Origin: Roseiarcus sp963820775
GTDB lineage: Bacteria; Pseudomonadota; Alphaproteobacteria; Rhizobiales; Beijerinckiaceae
Length of the DNA stretch: 64,000 bases
Assembly: GCA_963820775.1 (NCBI GenBank)
Contig: CAWGBF010000013.1
Coordinates: 62,001 to 126,000, forward strand
Direction: 5' to 3'
The notes under the pieces are model-generated. The model made no database searches and was not told where the DNA came from. It saw nothing but the letters and a program-made list of their open reading frames with translations. Positions 54,274 through 63,695 of the stretch are shown piece after piece. Position numbers and translations under genes: made by a program. Within the stretch, counting starts at the first letter, position 1. Each line of letters starts with the position of its first letter.

Positions 54274-55224
54274 CTAGGGTTTGGCCGCTTCGTGTCCTTG
54301 TGCGATCGGGCTCTCCACTTCGAGACGGTAGCGTCCGTCCGCTTGGCCGAGCTTACAGGTGAACATTCCGCGGCCGGAACATTCGAGGCGGATGGCGGTG
54401 AAATCATTGCATTGCAGCGGCAAAAGCCCGCCAACCTGAAAATTAGCGATGTCGCCAAGATTCATCGGAACCTCCTCCAGGACCGCGGTCACCGGCAACC
54501 GCGTCTGCTGAACTCCGGCTTCCATCAGCCGGGACCAGCGCCGGTCCGGAGGCAGCGCCTCGGCCTCGGGATCGTTCGCCAGTTCGGCGCGAAAGGGCAG
54601 GAGAAACGCCTGCGGCAGCAACAGGAGGCCTTCGCAGGCGCCGCCGCTCAGCCCAAGCGTGAACCGCGCCGCCGCCGCCTCGCCATCCCGGCGCCCAAGC
54701 GCGAATGGGTCCTTGAGCGTCACAAGCCCTTCAAAGCCGAGCGCGACGCGAGCGACGGAGGCGAAGGCCGCCTCAAGCGCCTCTCCCAGCGCGCGCGCGA
54801 ACGCCTCAAGAAGCCCAGCCTCGATTGGCGTGCGCAGCGTTCCGGCTTCGCTTGCCGGTTTGTCGGCCCCATCTGCGCTTATGGCCTCGCCGAAAATCGA
54901 GGAGACAATCAGGCTGTCGATGCGCTCATCGAGCGCGACCATAAGCCGCGCTTCGGGTTCGGCGCTCGCGTAGATCGCCGCGGTCAGGCCGGAGCACTCG
55001 CCAATCGCCTGAAACAGCGTGGTTGCGCGAACCTCTTCGATCGCGCCGCTGGAAGGGCGCGCGATGAGGGACGACAGGCGCGTCGGCGCCTCCCCGATGA
55101 AGCGGTTGAGCGCATGAGTGAGCCCCGGCATCCGCTCAATTGCGAGATTTGGGTGCTCGAGCATCGCGCCCTGCAGCCGGCGCGCGCCATGATCGAACTC
55201 GGGTGTTCCCTCGTCGATACTCAT
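54274..55224 (-). CDS. fliM: Flagellar motor switch protein FliM
   Basis: FliM is the CheY-P-binding switch subunit. The 316-residue protein is a divergent alphaproteobacterial FliM: the N-terminal CheY-binding segment is not obvious. The middle domain (LTHALNRFIGEAPTRLSSLI) and the C-terminal SpoA domain (VTAVLEEVPMNLGDIANFQV, GGLLPLQCNDFTAIRLECSG, GRYRLEVESPIAQG) are recognisable. Its start overlaps the motA stop by four bases. Confidence 0.85.
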   Translation of the reverse strand: MSIDEGTPEFDHGARRLQGAMLEHPNLAIERMPGLTHALNRFIGEAPTRLSSLIARPSSGAIEEVRATTLFQAIGECSGLTAAIYASAEPEARLMVALDERIDSLIVSSIFGEAISADGADKPASEAGTLRTPIEAGLLEAFARALGEALEAAFASVARVALGFEGLVTLKDPFALGRRDGEAAAARFTLGLSGGACEGLLLLPQAFLLPFRAELANDPEAEALPPDRRWSRLMEAGVQQTRLPVTAVLEEVPMNLGDIANFQVGGLLPLQCNDFTAIRLECSGRGMFTCKLGQADGRYRLEVESPIAQGHEAAKP

Positions 55225-56105
55225 GCGGCCTCACGAATGGCGGGCTCGCCGGCGCCCGACGACGACGTCTCGGTCTCGACGACATCGATCGTTGGCCGCT
55301 CCTTGGAGGGAATCGTCTTGCGGCCGAACTCGACCGCCACCTGCGGCATCGCTCCGTTCATGAACGCCAGCAGGCTTTGCTTCACCAGGGTGAACAGCCT
55401 GAGCTGTTTCTGCCGCACCGTTTTCACCTTCTGGGCGATCGGCGCCAGGATCGCATAGGACAGAAAGATGCCGGCGAAGGTGCCGACCAGCGCCGCGCCG
55501 ATCAGCCCGCCCAGAATCTCGGGAGATTGATCGAGCGCGCCCATGGCGTGGATGATGCCGAGCACCGCGGCCACGATGCCGAGCGCAGGCAGCCCGTCGG
55601 CGACCGCCTGGAAGGCGTGCACGGGCTTGTATCTGTCGTGCGCCAGGGTCTCGATTTCTTCATCCATCAGCGCCTCGATTTCGTGCGTTCGCGCGTTGCC
55701 GATGATGATGAGGCGGCCGTAGTCGCATATGAATGTCACCAGGTCCTTGTCCGCGAGCATCTTGGGGAAGTTTTTGAAGATCTCGGATTCCTGCGGGTTG
55801 TCGAAATGCGCTTCGACCTCGCTGCGGGACTTGGCTCTGAGCTCTCGCATCAGGGCGTGCAGGGCTGAGAGAACGTCGAGGAAATCACGCGGTTTCGGCG
55901 CCCTGTCGAGGATCGCCTCGATGAACGCCTTGCCGCAGTCCTTGATCGTCGAGGCGGCGTTGGCGACGATGAAGATGCCCAGCGAAGATCCGGCGATGAT
56001 CACGAATTCGTATGGCTGGAACAGTACTTCGAGGTGGCCGCCGAGCGCCGCATAGCCGCCGAGGATGCATCCGACGGTGATCACGAGGCCAATGGCGAAA
56101 TTCAA
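55221..56105 (-). CDS. motA: Flagellar motor stator protein MotA
   Basis: MotA is the inner-membrane stator subunit that converts ion flow into torque with MotB. The 294-residue protein has four transmembrane helices (AIGLVITVGCILGGYAALGG, FVIIAGSSLGIFIVANAAST, LPALGIVAAVLGIIHAMGAL, AALVGTFAGIFLSYAILAPI). A cytoplasmic loop carries the torque residues near YGRLIIIGNARTHEIEALMD. It heads the reverse-strand run and is divergent from flgF. motB is not in the window. Confidence 0.96.
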   Translation of the reverse strand: MNFAIGLVITVGCILGGYAALGGHLEVLFQPYEFVIIAGSSLGIFIVANAASTIKDCGKAFIEAILDRAPKPRDFLDVLSALHALMRELRAKSRSEVEAHFDNPQESEIFKNFPKMLADKDLVTFICDYGRLIIIGNARTHEIEALMDEEIETLAHDRYKPVHAFQAVADGLPALGIVAAVLGIIHAMGALDQSPEILGGLIGAALVGTFAGIFLSYAILAPIAQKVKTVRQKQLRLFTLVKQSLLAFMNGAMPQVAVEFGRKTIPSKERPTIDVVETETSSSGAGEPAIREAA

Positions 56106-56253
56106 GATTCGCTCCTGATGCGACAGCAGGCAAGATTTGCCGCTCTAGACTTACGCGAAGCTGTCAAGAGCGAAGTCAGCCACGGACAAGCCGGCCGAAC
56201 CATCGTTCTCGCGAAGGGCCGGCGTAGCTTCTGGGCCTTGTCGGAACGGCGTC

Positions 56254-56979
56254 ATGCAAAACGGACTTTACGTCTCCCTCTCGGCTCAAGTGGCGCTCGA
56301 GCGGCGGCTTGAAACCATCGCCGACAACGTCGCCAACATGAACACCGTTGGCTACCGGGCGACCGGCGTATCGTTCGAGAAGGAAATGGCCAAGGCTGGC
56401 GACGCCAAGTTGAGCTACGTCTCGAACGGCTCGGATTTCATCTCGCGCCGTCTCGGCGGGCTTATCAAGACCGACAATTCGCTCGATTTCGCCGTACAGG
56501 GCGACGGCTGGTTCGGAATTCAGACGCCGCAGGGCCCCGCGTACACGCGTGACGGCCGGACCCAGATCGACGAGTCTGGAACCTTGCGCACGCTGACCGG
56601 CGACCCAATCCTTGACGCAGGCGGCGCCCCCATCCTGATCGACAGCAGGGCTGGGCCTTTGAACGTTTCCGCCGACGGAATGATCACGCAGAACGGGCGG
56701 CAGATTGGCGCGATCGGGCTGTTCGCGATCGATCCGAACGCGTCATTGAGACGGGCGGAAAACTCAAGCGTCGTGCCGGACAAGCCGGCGACGCCGATCC
56801 TCGAATTCACCCGCGACGGGGTCGTTCAGGGCGCGGTCGAAAGTTCGAACGTCGATCCCGTGCGCGAGATGACCCGACTGATCGAGGTGACGCGGGCCTT
56901 CGATGGCGTCGCGGCGGAGACCGCGCAGTCCGAGACATCGCTGCAAGACGCGATCAAGGCTCTCGGGGCGTCGGCATGA
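56254..56979 (+). CDS. flgF: Flagellar proximal rod protein FlgF
   Basis: FlgF is a rod protein. The 241-residue protein starts MQNGLYVSLSAQVALERRLE and has the rod motif IADNVANMNTVGYRATGVSF, the core FAVQGDGWFGIQTPQGPAYT with RDGRTQIDESG, and the C-terminal NVDPVREMTRLIEVTRAFDG. It is the first gene of the forward-strand unit flgF-fliI-58351, divergent from motA, and overlaps fliI by four bases. Confidence 0.95.
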   Translation: MQNGLYVSLSAQVALERRLETIADNVANMNTVGYRATGVSFEKEMAKAGDAKLSYVSNGSDFISRRLGGLIKTDNSLDFAVQGDGWFGIQTPQGPAYTRDGRTQIDESGTLRTLTGDPILDAGGAPILIDSRAGPLNVSADGMITQNGRQIGAIGLFAIDPNASLRRAENSSVVPDKPATPILEFTRDGVVQGAVESSNVDPVREMTRLIEVTRAFDGVAAETAQSETSLQDAIKALGASA

Positions 56980-58343
56980 GCGATGCTTGCACAGACATTC
57001 CGCCGCCGCTTGAGCGCCTCGAACAGCGGGTCGCGCAAGGATTGCGGACTTTGCCATTCGCCCAGGTGAGCGGCCTCGTTGTCGAGGTCTCGATGTCGCA
57101 CTATCGCGTCGCTGGCCTGTCGCGCTTCCTCAAATTGGGCGAGAGCGTCGGCGTCGATGTCGGGGACCGGGTTGAGATCGGCGAAGTGGTCAGGATCGAC
57201 AATTCCTCGGCCACCTTGAAGCCGTTCGACGCGCGCAGCGACGTGACGATCGGCGCGCGCGCCTTTCGCACCGAGACGCTGTCGCTCATGCCCCATCAAG
57301 CTTGGAAGGGACGCGTCATCGACGCGCTCGGGCGGCCAATAGACGGGGCGGGCGCGCTCCCTCATGGGAACAGGCCGGCGCCGCTCGACGCTCCGCCGCC
57401 CCCGCCGCTCCGGCGCGCGCGCGTATCTGCGCCGCTGCGCACCGGCGTTCGCGTCGTCGACCTGTTCACACCGTTATGTGTCGGACAGAGAGTGGGCGTA
57501 TTCGCCGGCTCAGGCGTCGGCAAGTCGTCGCTGCTTGCGATGCTGGCCCGGGCGACCCCGATCGATACGATCGTCATTGCGCTTGTTGGCGAGCGGGGCC
57601 GCGAAGTGAGGGAGTTCCTTCAAGACACATTGGGGGAAAATCGCAGCGCCGCGGTCGCGGTCGTCTCGACCGGAGACGAAAGCCCCATGATGCGCCGGCT
57701 GGCGCCGAAGACGGCGATGGCGATCGCCGAATATTTTCGCGACATGGGCGAGTCGGTGTTGCTGATCGTCGATTCGGTCACGCGCTTCGCCCATGCCGCG
57801 CGCGATGTGGCGCTGGCGGCCGGAGAGCCCGCCGTCGCCCGCGGCTATGCGCCAAGCGTCTTTAGCGATCTGCCGCGGCTGCTCGAGCGCGCCGGACCGG
57901 GCGTTGAAGGATCGGGTTCGATTACTGGCGTCTTTTCCGTCCTGGTCGACGGAGACGATCCCAACGATCCGGTCGCCGACGCAATTCGCGGCGCCCTCGA
58001 CGGGCATATCGTGTTGGATCGCGCCATTGCTGACGAAGGACGCTATCCGGCCGTCAATATTCTCTCGTCTGTGTCGCGGATGACGAACCCGTCGTGGAGG
58101 CCGGAACAGCGCAAGGTGGTTCAAAACCTGCGCTCGCTGATCGGGCGATACGAGGAGACGCGTGAATTGCGCCTGATGGGCGGCTACACGGCCGGCGGGG
58201 ACCCTGTCCTCGACAAGGCGGTCAAATCGATCCCGCGCATTTATGAGGCGATGAACCAGACGATGGACGCGCCGCGGTGCGACGATCCGTTCATCGACCT
58301 CGCCGCGGCTTTGCGCAACGAATCGAAAACCGTAGAGGCATGA
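56976..58343 (+). CDS. fliI: Flagellar export ATPase FliI
   Basis: FliI is the cytoplasmic ATPase that energises flagellar protein export. The 455-residue protein has the Walker A motif in GVFAGSGVGKSSLLAMLAR near residue 173 and the Walker B region LLIVDSVTRFAHAARDVAL. Family signatures include GRPIDGAGALP and LSSVSRMTNPSWRPEQRKVV. It is intact and follows flgF with a four-base overlap. No fliH is adjacent, although it may lie elsewhere. Confidence 0.97.
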   Translation: MSDACTDIPPPLERLEQRVAQGLRTLPFAQVSGLVVEVSMSHYRVAGLSRFLKLGESVGVDVGDRVEIGEVVRIDNSSATLKPFDARSDVTIGARAFRTETLSLMPHQAWKGRVIDALGRPIDGAGALPHGNRPAPLDAPPPPPLRRARVSAPLRTGVRVVDLFTPLCVGQRVGVFAGSGVGKSSLLAMLARATPIDTIVIALVGERGREVREFLQDTLGENRSAAVAVVSTGDESPMMRRLAPKTAMAIAEYFRDMGESVLLIVDSVTRFAHAARDVALAAGEPAVARGYAPSVFSDLPRLLERAGPGVEGSGSITGVFSVLVDGDDPNDPVADAIRGALDGHIVLDRAIADEGRYPAVNILSSVSRMTNPSWRPEQRKVVQNLRSLIGRYEETRELRLMGGYTAGGDPVLDKAVKSIPRIYEAMNQTMDAPRCDDPFIDLAAALRNESKTVEA

Positions 58344-58350
58344 GGAAGCG

Positions 58351-58848
58351 ATGGCGCCTGCCCACGAAACTGTGATCCGCGCGGTCGGGATGGCGCTAGC
58401 CAGCCTTTCCGCCGCCTTCGCCATGTACATGCTCGCCTATGGCGCGGGGAAGACGCGCATCAACGGCATGGAGCATTTGGCCATCTTCGCCCAGCCGCGC
58501 GGGCCGGGAGGCGCCGTTCGAGACTCGACGGCGCCATCGGCAGACGCCTCGACTCCCGTCGACATGGCCGCGACAGGTTCGCTCGCCGCTTCCGCCGGCC
58601 AAGCCGCTATGGGCGCACGCCCGGTCGAGATCGTCGCCGCTGAAGCCGACCGCGTCTGGCTGAAGATCGATGGCGCAATCCGCACGGCGGAACCAGGCGA
58701 AAGCATCGCGGGGTTAGGCCGGATTGGGGCGATCGTCGCGCGCAACGGCGGCTGGGTCCTGCTCGACGACAAGGGCAGGGAACTTCTCGGGGTGGCGAAG
58801 GGCGCGAACGGCGCTTCGCTCTTCACTCGGAGGAGGATCTTCGAGTAA
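58351..58848 (+). CDS. Hypothetical single-pass membrane protein, third gene of the flgF-fliI unit
   Basis: The 165-residue protein has one N-terminal transmembrane helix (GMALASLSAAFAMYMLAYG), an Ala/Ser-rich linker, and a small C-terminal beta domain (VEIVAAEADRVWLKIDGAIR, RIGAIVARNGGWVLLDDKG). No family is recognised. It begins seven bases after fliI stops and is probably co-transcribed, so a flagellar or envelope role is possible. The predicted topology places the C-terminal domain in the periplasm. Confidence 0.55.
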   Translation: MAPAHETVIRAVGMALASLSAAFAMYMLAYGAGKTRINGMEHLAIFAQPRGPGGAVRDSTAPSADASTPVDMAATGSLAASAGQAAMGARPVEIVAAEADRVWLKIDGAIRTAEPGESIAGLGRIGAIVARNGGWVLLDDKGRELLGVAKGANGASLFTRRRIFE

Positions 58849-59125
58849 TTCGGCCAGGGCCGGAACGCGATCGCCCGTTGCGGCGCCGACCGCTTTGGGC
58901 GGATTCCGGTCCCCTGCCGGTCGTGATATAATGGCAAGAATGCGCAAATAGCGGCCCCGTCCACCCCATCAGTCGCCGGTGGCGTGGCGACCGGGGCAAA
59001 CCAACCCGAAGCCGACTGCCGGCCACTGGCTCGCGACCGATTTCCTTCGGGTCAAACCGATCCCCATCAGAAGCCGGCGGCTCCCTCCGGTTTGTGCTAG
59101 TCTGCATGGCGGGTGAGGGCGCGCC

Positions 59126-61615
59126 ATGAGCGAAACCCGGAAAATTGCGGCGATCCTGGTCTCGGATGTGGTCGGCTATGGCCGGCTCGCGGGCGCGGAC
59201 GAGGACCGCATCCTGGCGCGGCTCCGGGCGATCCGCAGCGATTTGATCGATCCGACAATCGCGGTGCACCGTGGCCGCGTCGTCAAGCGCACCGGCGACG
59301 GAGCCATTGTGGAGTTCCGCAGCGTCGTCGATGCGGTGCGTCTGGCGATCGAGGTGCAGAATGCGATGGTCGAGCGCAACGCCGGCGTCGCTCCCGACAA
59401 GCGCATCGAATTTCGCATCGGCATTCACCTCGGCGATGTCGTCGAGGAGGCGGACGGCGACCTTATGGGCGACGGCGTCAACATCGCCGCGCGGCTGGAG
59501 GGCGTTTGCAAGCCGGGCGCGATCTGCCTTTCCGAGGACGCCTATCGCCAGGTGAAGGGCCGGCTCGATCTTGCGGTCAGCGATCTCGGCCAGACCCAGC
59601 TCAAGAACATCGCGGAGCCGATCCGCGTCTATTCGCTACAAGTCGGCAGGCCGGCCCAGGCGAAGCCCAGTTCGGCGGCAGGCGGAACCGTCAGGCAGGA
59701 CGCTGTCCCGTCTGCGCCGAAAGCACGGAGCTGGTCCTGGCGCTGGCCTGCGCTCGCCGCGGCGCTCGCTTTCGCGGTTCTTGCGGCGGGCGCCTATTCT
59801 TGGCATTCCGGCCTCGCGCCGCGCCTGTTCGGCGCCTCGGTTGGGGACAAGCTCGCGACCGCGCCGCGGCTCTCAATCGTCGTCTTGCCGTTCAAGAATC
59901 TCAGCGACGATCCGGAGCAGGACTATTTCGCCGAAGGGATCACTGATGATCTGACCACCGATCTCTCGCACCTCGCGGACAGCTTCGTCATCGCCCGCAA
60001 TACCGCCTCCACCTACAAGGATAAGCCCATCGACGCGAAACACGTCGGCCGCGACCTCGGGGTCCGCTATCTCCTCGAAGGCAGCGTGCGGCGGTCGGGT
60101 GAGAACATCGCCGTCAACGCGCAGTTGATCTCGACCGAAACCGGCTCGCATATCTGGGCCGACCGGTTCGAGGGCGTGAGAAGCAAGCTCGGTCAGCTGC
60201 AATTCGAATTCGTCGCGCGGCTCGCCAATTCGCTGGGGGCGCAATTGGTCAAGGCCGAGAGCCTGAGGACAATGCGCGAACGTCCGGATAACCCGGATGC
60301 GGCCGATCTCGCCTTGCAGGGATGGACGCTGCTCAATCAACCCGATTCGAAGGAGCGCTTCGGGGAGGCGATAAAGCTGTTCGAGCGCGCGCTGTCGACT
60401 GATCCGCAAAACATCCGCGCAATGACTGGCCTTGCGCTGACTTTATGTTTCCGCGCCGGGGATCAGTGGAGTGACAACTTTCAGCGGGACGCAGCGCGCG
60501 CGGGCGGGATCGTCAAGCGCGCGCTGATCCTTCAGCCGGAAAATCCAATGCTCCACTACGCCTACGCGTGCGCTTTGAGCATGAAGAATTCCTTTCGAGC
60601 AGCGATCACGGAGAACGAGGCGGCGATCGCGTTGGATCGCAACACCTCGAAGGCCTACGGGGACAATGGCCTATACAAGATGCTTGTCGGACGCGGCGAG
60701 GAGGGTCTTGCCGATCTTCAGACGGCGCTGCGATTGAATCCCTACGATTCAGCCAACCCGACCTACTATTACTATATCTGCCTACTCAACAACGCGCTCG
60801 GACGCTGGGAGCAGGCGATCGACTGGTGCACCAGGTCCCTCGCCGCCGATCCGGAGCTGACGGATCCACTCTTCCAGCTCGCCGCCGCGAACGCCTGGGC
60901 AGGTCACGACAGGGAAGCCAGGGAGGCAGTAGCGAAAATCGAGAAGGCGCATCCCGGATCGACGATACAGAACCTGAACCCTATCGATGAATGGGCCCCA
61001 GATCCGGATCCGACTTTCAAGGCCCAATGGGCCCGTATTGTAGAGGGCCTGCGCAAGGCAGGGCTGCCGGACGAGCCGACCGCGGCCAAAGCGCATCTCG
61101 TCAGAGCAGAAATGTTGGTGAGCAATGCTCATGCGAGCGAGGCGCTTAAAGAGGCCGAGGCGGTGATCGCGGACGACCCCAACAATGCCGAGGCCCGCGG
61201 CCTTGCCGGTTACGTGAAGATGTATCTAGGCCGTGGAGAGGAAGGAGTTGCAGACCTCGAAACGGCGCTTCGCCTGAGTCCGAATGACAAGCGGGTTCCG
61301 GCATGGTTGGGCCGTCTCTGCTACCTCCAGACCAAGCTCGGGAACTGGGAAGCGGGAATTGAACGATGCGAGAAGGCGATCGCGGCGGGCGCTCCGGACA
61401 AGTCGTGGGTGCTTAGCCAGCTCGCCGGCGCCTACGCCTGGCTCGGCCGTGACAAAGAAGCCAAGGACGTTGTCGCGCGATTGCACGATCTCGATCCCCA
61501 CTTCACGGTGCAGACTTACCTGACGAATGCGGAGACCAGAGACAATCCGACATACAGGGCGCAAGCGACGCGCGCCGCCGAAGGCATGCGCAAGGCGGGG
61601 GTGCCGGAGGAGTGA
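59126..61615 (+). CDS. Class III adenylate/guanylate cyclase with C-terminal TPR repeats
   Basis: This 829-residue protein has an N-terminal cyclase domain with SDVVGYGRLAGADEDR, VKRTGDGAIVEFRSV and DLMGDGVNIAARLEGVCK. A transmembrane segment (ALAAALAFAVLAAGAYSW) precedes a domain opening LSIVVLPFKNLSDDPEQDYF, found in many alphaproteobacterial cyclases, and about nine TPR-like repeats (LFERALSTDPQNIRAMTGLA, RGEEGLADLQTALRLNPYD). It is intact. Its start shares a near-identical upstream sequence and first 90 residues with the decayed copy at 15650. Confidence 0.92.
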   Translation: MSETRKIAAILVSDVVGYGRLAGADEDRILARLRAIRSDLIDPTIAVHRGRVVKRTGDGAIVEFRSVVDAVRLAIEVQNAMVERNAGVAPDKRIEFRIGIHLGDVVEEADGDLMGDGVNIAARLEGVCKPGAICLSEDAYRQVKGRLDLAVSDLGQTQLKNIAEPIRVYSLQVGRPAQAKPSSAAGGTVRQDAVPSAPKARSWSWRWPALAAALAFAVLAAGAYSWHSGLAPRLFGASVGDKLATAPRLSIVVLPFKNLSDDPEQDYFAEGITDDLTTDLSHLADSFVIARNTASTYKDKPIDAKHVGRDLGVRYLLEGSVRRSGENIAVNAQLISTETGSHIWADRFEGVRSKLGQLQFEFVARLANSLGAQLVKAESLRTMRERPDNPDAADLALQGWTLLNQPDSKERFGEAIKLFERALSTDPQNIRAMTGLALTLCFRAGDQWSDNFQRDAARAGGIVKRALILQPENPMLHYAYACALSMKNSFRAAITENEAAIALDRNTSKAYGDNGLYKMLVGRGEEGLADLQTALRLNPYDSANPTYYYYICLLNNALGRWEQAIDWCTRSLAADPELTDPLFQLAAANAWAGHDREAREAVAKIEKAHPGSTIQNLNPIDEWAPDPDPTFKAQWARIVEGLRKAGLPDEPTAAKAHLVRAEMLVSNAHASEALKEAEAVIADDPNNAEARGLAGYVKMYLGRGEEGVADLETALRLSPNDKRVPAWLGRLCYLQTKLGNWEAGIERCEKAIAAGAPDKSWVLSQLAGAYAWLGRDKEAKDVVARLHDLDPHFTVQTYLTNAETRDNPTYRAQATRAAEGMRKAGVPEE

Positions 61616-62028
61616 AGGGCGTGCAACCGGGGTATCTGGGCGCTAACCCCAACTCTGATGTCCACCGTCGCGATCCGCAATGCCCGCTTCACGTCGATCT
61701 GCGATGTTCGATCATCCGCGACAAACTTTCCGCTCAGGGTCGAGAGCGGTCGTCCTGCTGGGTTCGTCCTGGTCTCGGAGACGCTTCGGCGTTATCAATA
61801 TATCTTTCATGTGAGTTAGGTCGACAATTTCTTGCGGTCGTCCGAAAGTTATGCTATCCTTTTTCATTCGCCGGATCGAGCGCGTTTTCCGACAATCCGG
61901 AGGCGACAAGAGAGAGAGAAGAAGAAGAGGACGGTTGTGACGTTTGAGCCACAGTGTGACAGGCGGGACATTGTTTTTATTTGGATTCGCCGTAACCCAT
62001 TGAAAAGTCCCAATTCGGACGAATAAAA
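61616..62028. other. Intergenic region with dispersed-repeat similarity
   Basis: No gene is supported. GATCCGCAATGCCCGCTTCA at 61672 and the following 50 bases resemble 18970-19045 and, more weakly, the start of a region at 17769. This region follows a cyclase gene by 57 bases, and the 17769 copy follows the cyclase paralogue by about 160 bases. Confidence 0.4.
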
Positions 62029-62066
62029 CCAAATAAAACCAAGCAAAAATGCTTGGTTTTATTTGG
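62029..62066 (-). terminator. Perfect 17-bp hairpin terminator after the J-domain gene
   Basis: CCAAATAAAACCAAGCA (62029-62045) and TGCTTGGTTTTATTTGG (62050-62066) are exact inverted repeats with a 4-base AAAA centre. On the reverse strand the stem is followed by TTTTATT, as in an intrinsic terminator. The stop codon of the J-domain gene (62059-62061) lies inside the stem. The element is much more AT-rich than its surroundings. Confidence 0.75.
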
Positions 62067-62577
62067 CGTGCCTTGGTTTTGCTTGGAACTGTTTGGCCGT
62101 CGAGGTGAGGGCTATCGAGGCTTTGGCGAACTCCTGCCGGGCCCGATCGTAAAGCGTGTTGGCGGTCGCCACGCGGGCGTTGGCGCGCTCGCGGGCGTCC
62201 ACGGGTTGACGATCGGGGTGGTTGCGCCAGACGAAATCGCGCCATCGCGACGTAAGCTGATCGAGCGTCAGCGCCGCGCCAAGGCCGAGCTCCGCCGCGA
62301 TCTCGATGGACGTATCGCCGGAACGCGCCGGCGGTTCGCGTGGCGTAGATTTGGGGGGCGGTTGCGGCGGCGGCGCGGGCCGGTCTCCCGGTTCTTCCGT
62401 CCAGTCCAAAGCCAGGCCGAACCGCGCCTTGCCGCCGGAACCTGGCGCCGCGCCAAATGCGACGCCGCGCACGCGCGGTCTTCCAGTCGGCCCCGGACCG
62501 TCATCGTTCGGAGCGCGGTCCTTCCGACCCGCCTCGTCGAGGGCGCGCTGAAAGGCGTCGCTGCGGCGGTCGGACAT
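62059..62577 (-). CDS. J-domain protein
   Basis: This 172-residue soluble protein carries a DnaJ-type domain at its C-terminal end with the HPD motif in WRDFVWRNHPDRQPVD and the following helix ARVATANTLYDRARQEFA. J domains stimulate DnaK ATPase. The N-terminal 90 residues are low-complexity and proline-rich (DRPAPPPQPPPKSTP), so the substrate-binding part is not recognisable. It lacks the Gly/Phe and zinc domains of DnaJ itself. It ends in the hairpin at 62029-62066. Confidence 0.82.
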   Translation of the reverse strand: MSDRRSDAFQRALDEAGRKDRAPNDDGPGPTGRPRVRGVAFGAAPGSGGKARFGLALDWTEEPGDRPAPPPQPPPKSTPREPPARSGDTSIEIAAELGLGAALTLDQLTSRWRDFVWRNHPDRQPVDARERANARVATANTLYDRARQEFAKASIALTSTAKQFQAKPRHAK

Positions 62578-62600
62578 TGTCGCGCGATCTCGACGAACGG

Positions 62601-63695
62601 TCAGCCCGCCGCGGCGCGTCTATGGCGAGGCGACGGTTGCGAGGTCTCGTCATTGGGATCATCGGCCATGACGCGGTTCCTTCCCTGGACCTTGGCTTCA
62701 TAGAGGCGTTCATCGGCGCGTCGCAGCAGGTCATCGGCCGACTCGTCTATTCTCAGCTTTGCCACCCCGAATGACGCGGTCACCTTGCTGATGCGCTCGC
62801 CGCTCGGCTCGATGGTCCAGTGTTTGGACTCGAGAATGCATCGGATGCGCTCGGCGGCGGCCGCTGCGTCCACGAGGCGCGCGCCCGGGAAGATCAGCGC
62901 GAACTCCTCACCGCCGAAGCGCGCGACCTTGTCCTGTCCGCGTACGTTTTGCACCAGGATATTGGCGAACAGGCGCAACAGGCGATCGCCAACCAGATGG
63001 CCGAAACGGTCGTTGACATGCTTGAATCTGTCGATGTCCGCGAGGGCGAGGCAAAAATGGTCGCCCAGCCTTTGCGCTTTCTCCACCTCGGCCGCGAAAG
63101 CAGCGTCAAAGAAGCGGCGATTGCCGATCGCGGTCACGACGTCGCGCAGCCCGGCCTCTTCGGCGCGTTCGAGATTCGTTTGCAACTGCACGACCTGGAG
63201 GCGCGATTCTTCGAGCTGGTTCCTCACGTTGTCGAGCCGATCGCGCATGTCGCGATTGTCTTCGATCAGGGCCAGCACGATGTCCTTGATCGGGCCAACG
63301 GCTTCTTGCCGCGACAGGCGCTCGTTGGCGCCGTCGAGCCGCTCGGAAAAGCTCTCGCTGTCGGTCAGATGGGCCTGGAGCACCTTGGCGATATGGCGCA
63401 GGACCCGATCGACCTTCTCCTCTCTGCCGGCTGTGTCCCGGCGCGCCGCTTGATCGCCGGGCTCGGCGGCGCTCGGTTCGGCGCGGATTGTCAGGCGTCC
63501 GAGCGCGACGCCGATCCAGCCGAGCAGCAGGAGTTGCAAGAAAGGAGTTTCGCCCGGAATCAGGGACCGCAAGGCGCTGAGCGCTTCGTCCGGGACAAAG
63601 GACCCCAGCGCGGCCAGCCCGACAGCGCCAAGGGAAACCGCGGCCAGAGCGTAGGCCGGGCGGATTCGCGATCCGACGAACCGGACAATTTTCAT
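62601..63695 (-). CDS. Diguanylate cyclase (GGDEF domain) with N-terminal membrane segments
   Basis: The 364-residue protein makes the second messenger c-di-GMP. Two hydrophobic segments lie at the N-terminus (YALAAVSLGAVGLAALGSFV and LLLLGWIGVALGRLTI). A coiled coil follows, then the GGDEF domain with GGEEF in ARFGGEEFALIFPG. The allosteric I-site RxxD is present as RGQD five residues before GGEEF, so product inhibition is likely. Substrate motifs DIDRFKHVNDRFGHLVGD and YEAKVQGRNRV are intact. It could link the nearby flagellar genes to a motile/sessile switch, but this is inference. Confidence 0.92.
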   Translation of the reverse strand: MKIVRFVGSRIRPAYALAAVSLGAVGLAALGSFVPDEALSALRSLIPGETPFLQLLLLGWIGVALGRLTIRAEPSAAEPGDQAARRDTAGREEKVDRVLRHIAKVLQAHLTDSESFSERLDGANERLSRQEAVGPIKDIVLALIEDNRDMRDRLDNVRNQLEESRLQVVQLQTNLERAEEAGLRDVVTAIGNRRFFDAAFAAEVEKAQRLGDHFCLALADIDRFKHVNDRFGHLVGDRLLRLFANILVQNVRGQDKVARFGGEEFALIFPGARLVDAAAAAERIRCILESKHWTIEPSGERISKVTASFGVAKLRIDESADDLLRRADERLYEAKVQGRNRVMADDPNDETSQPSPRHRRAAAG

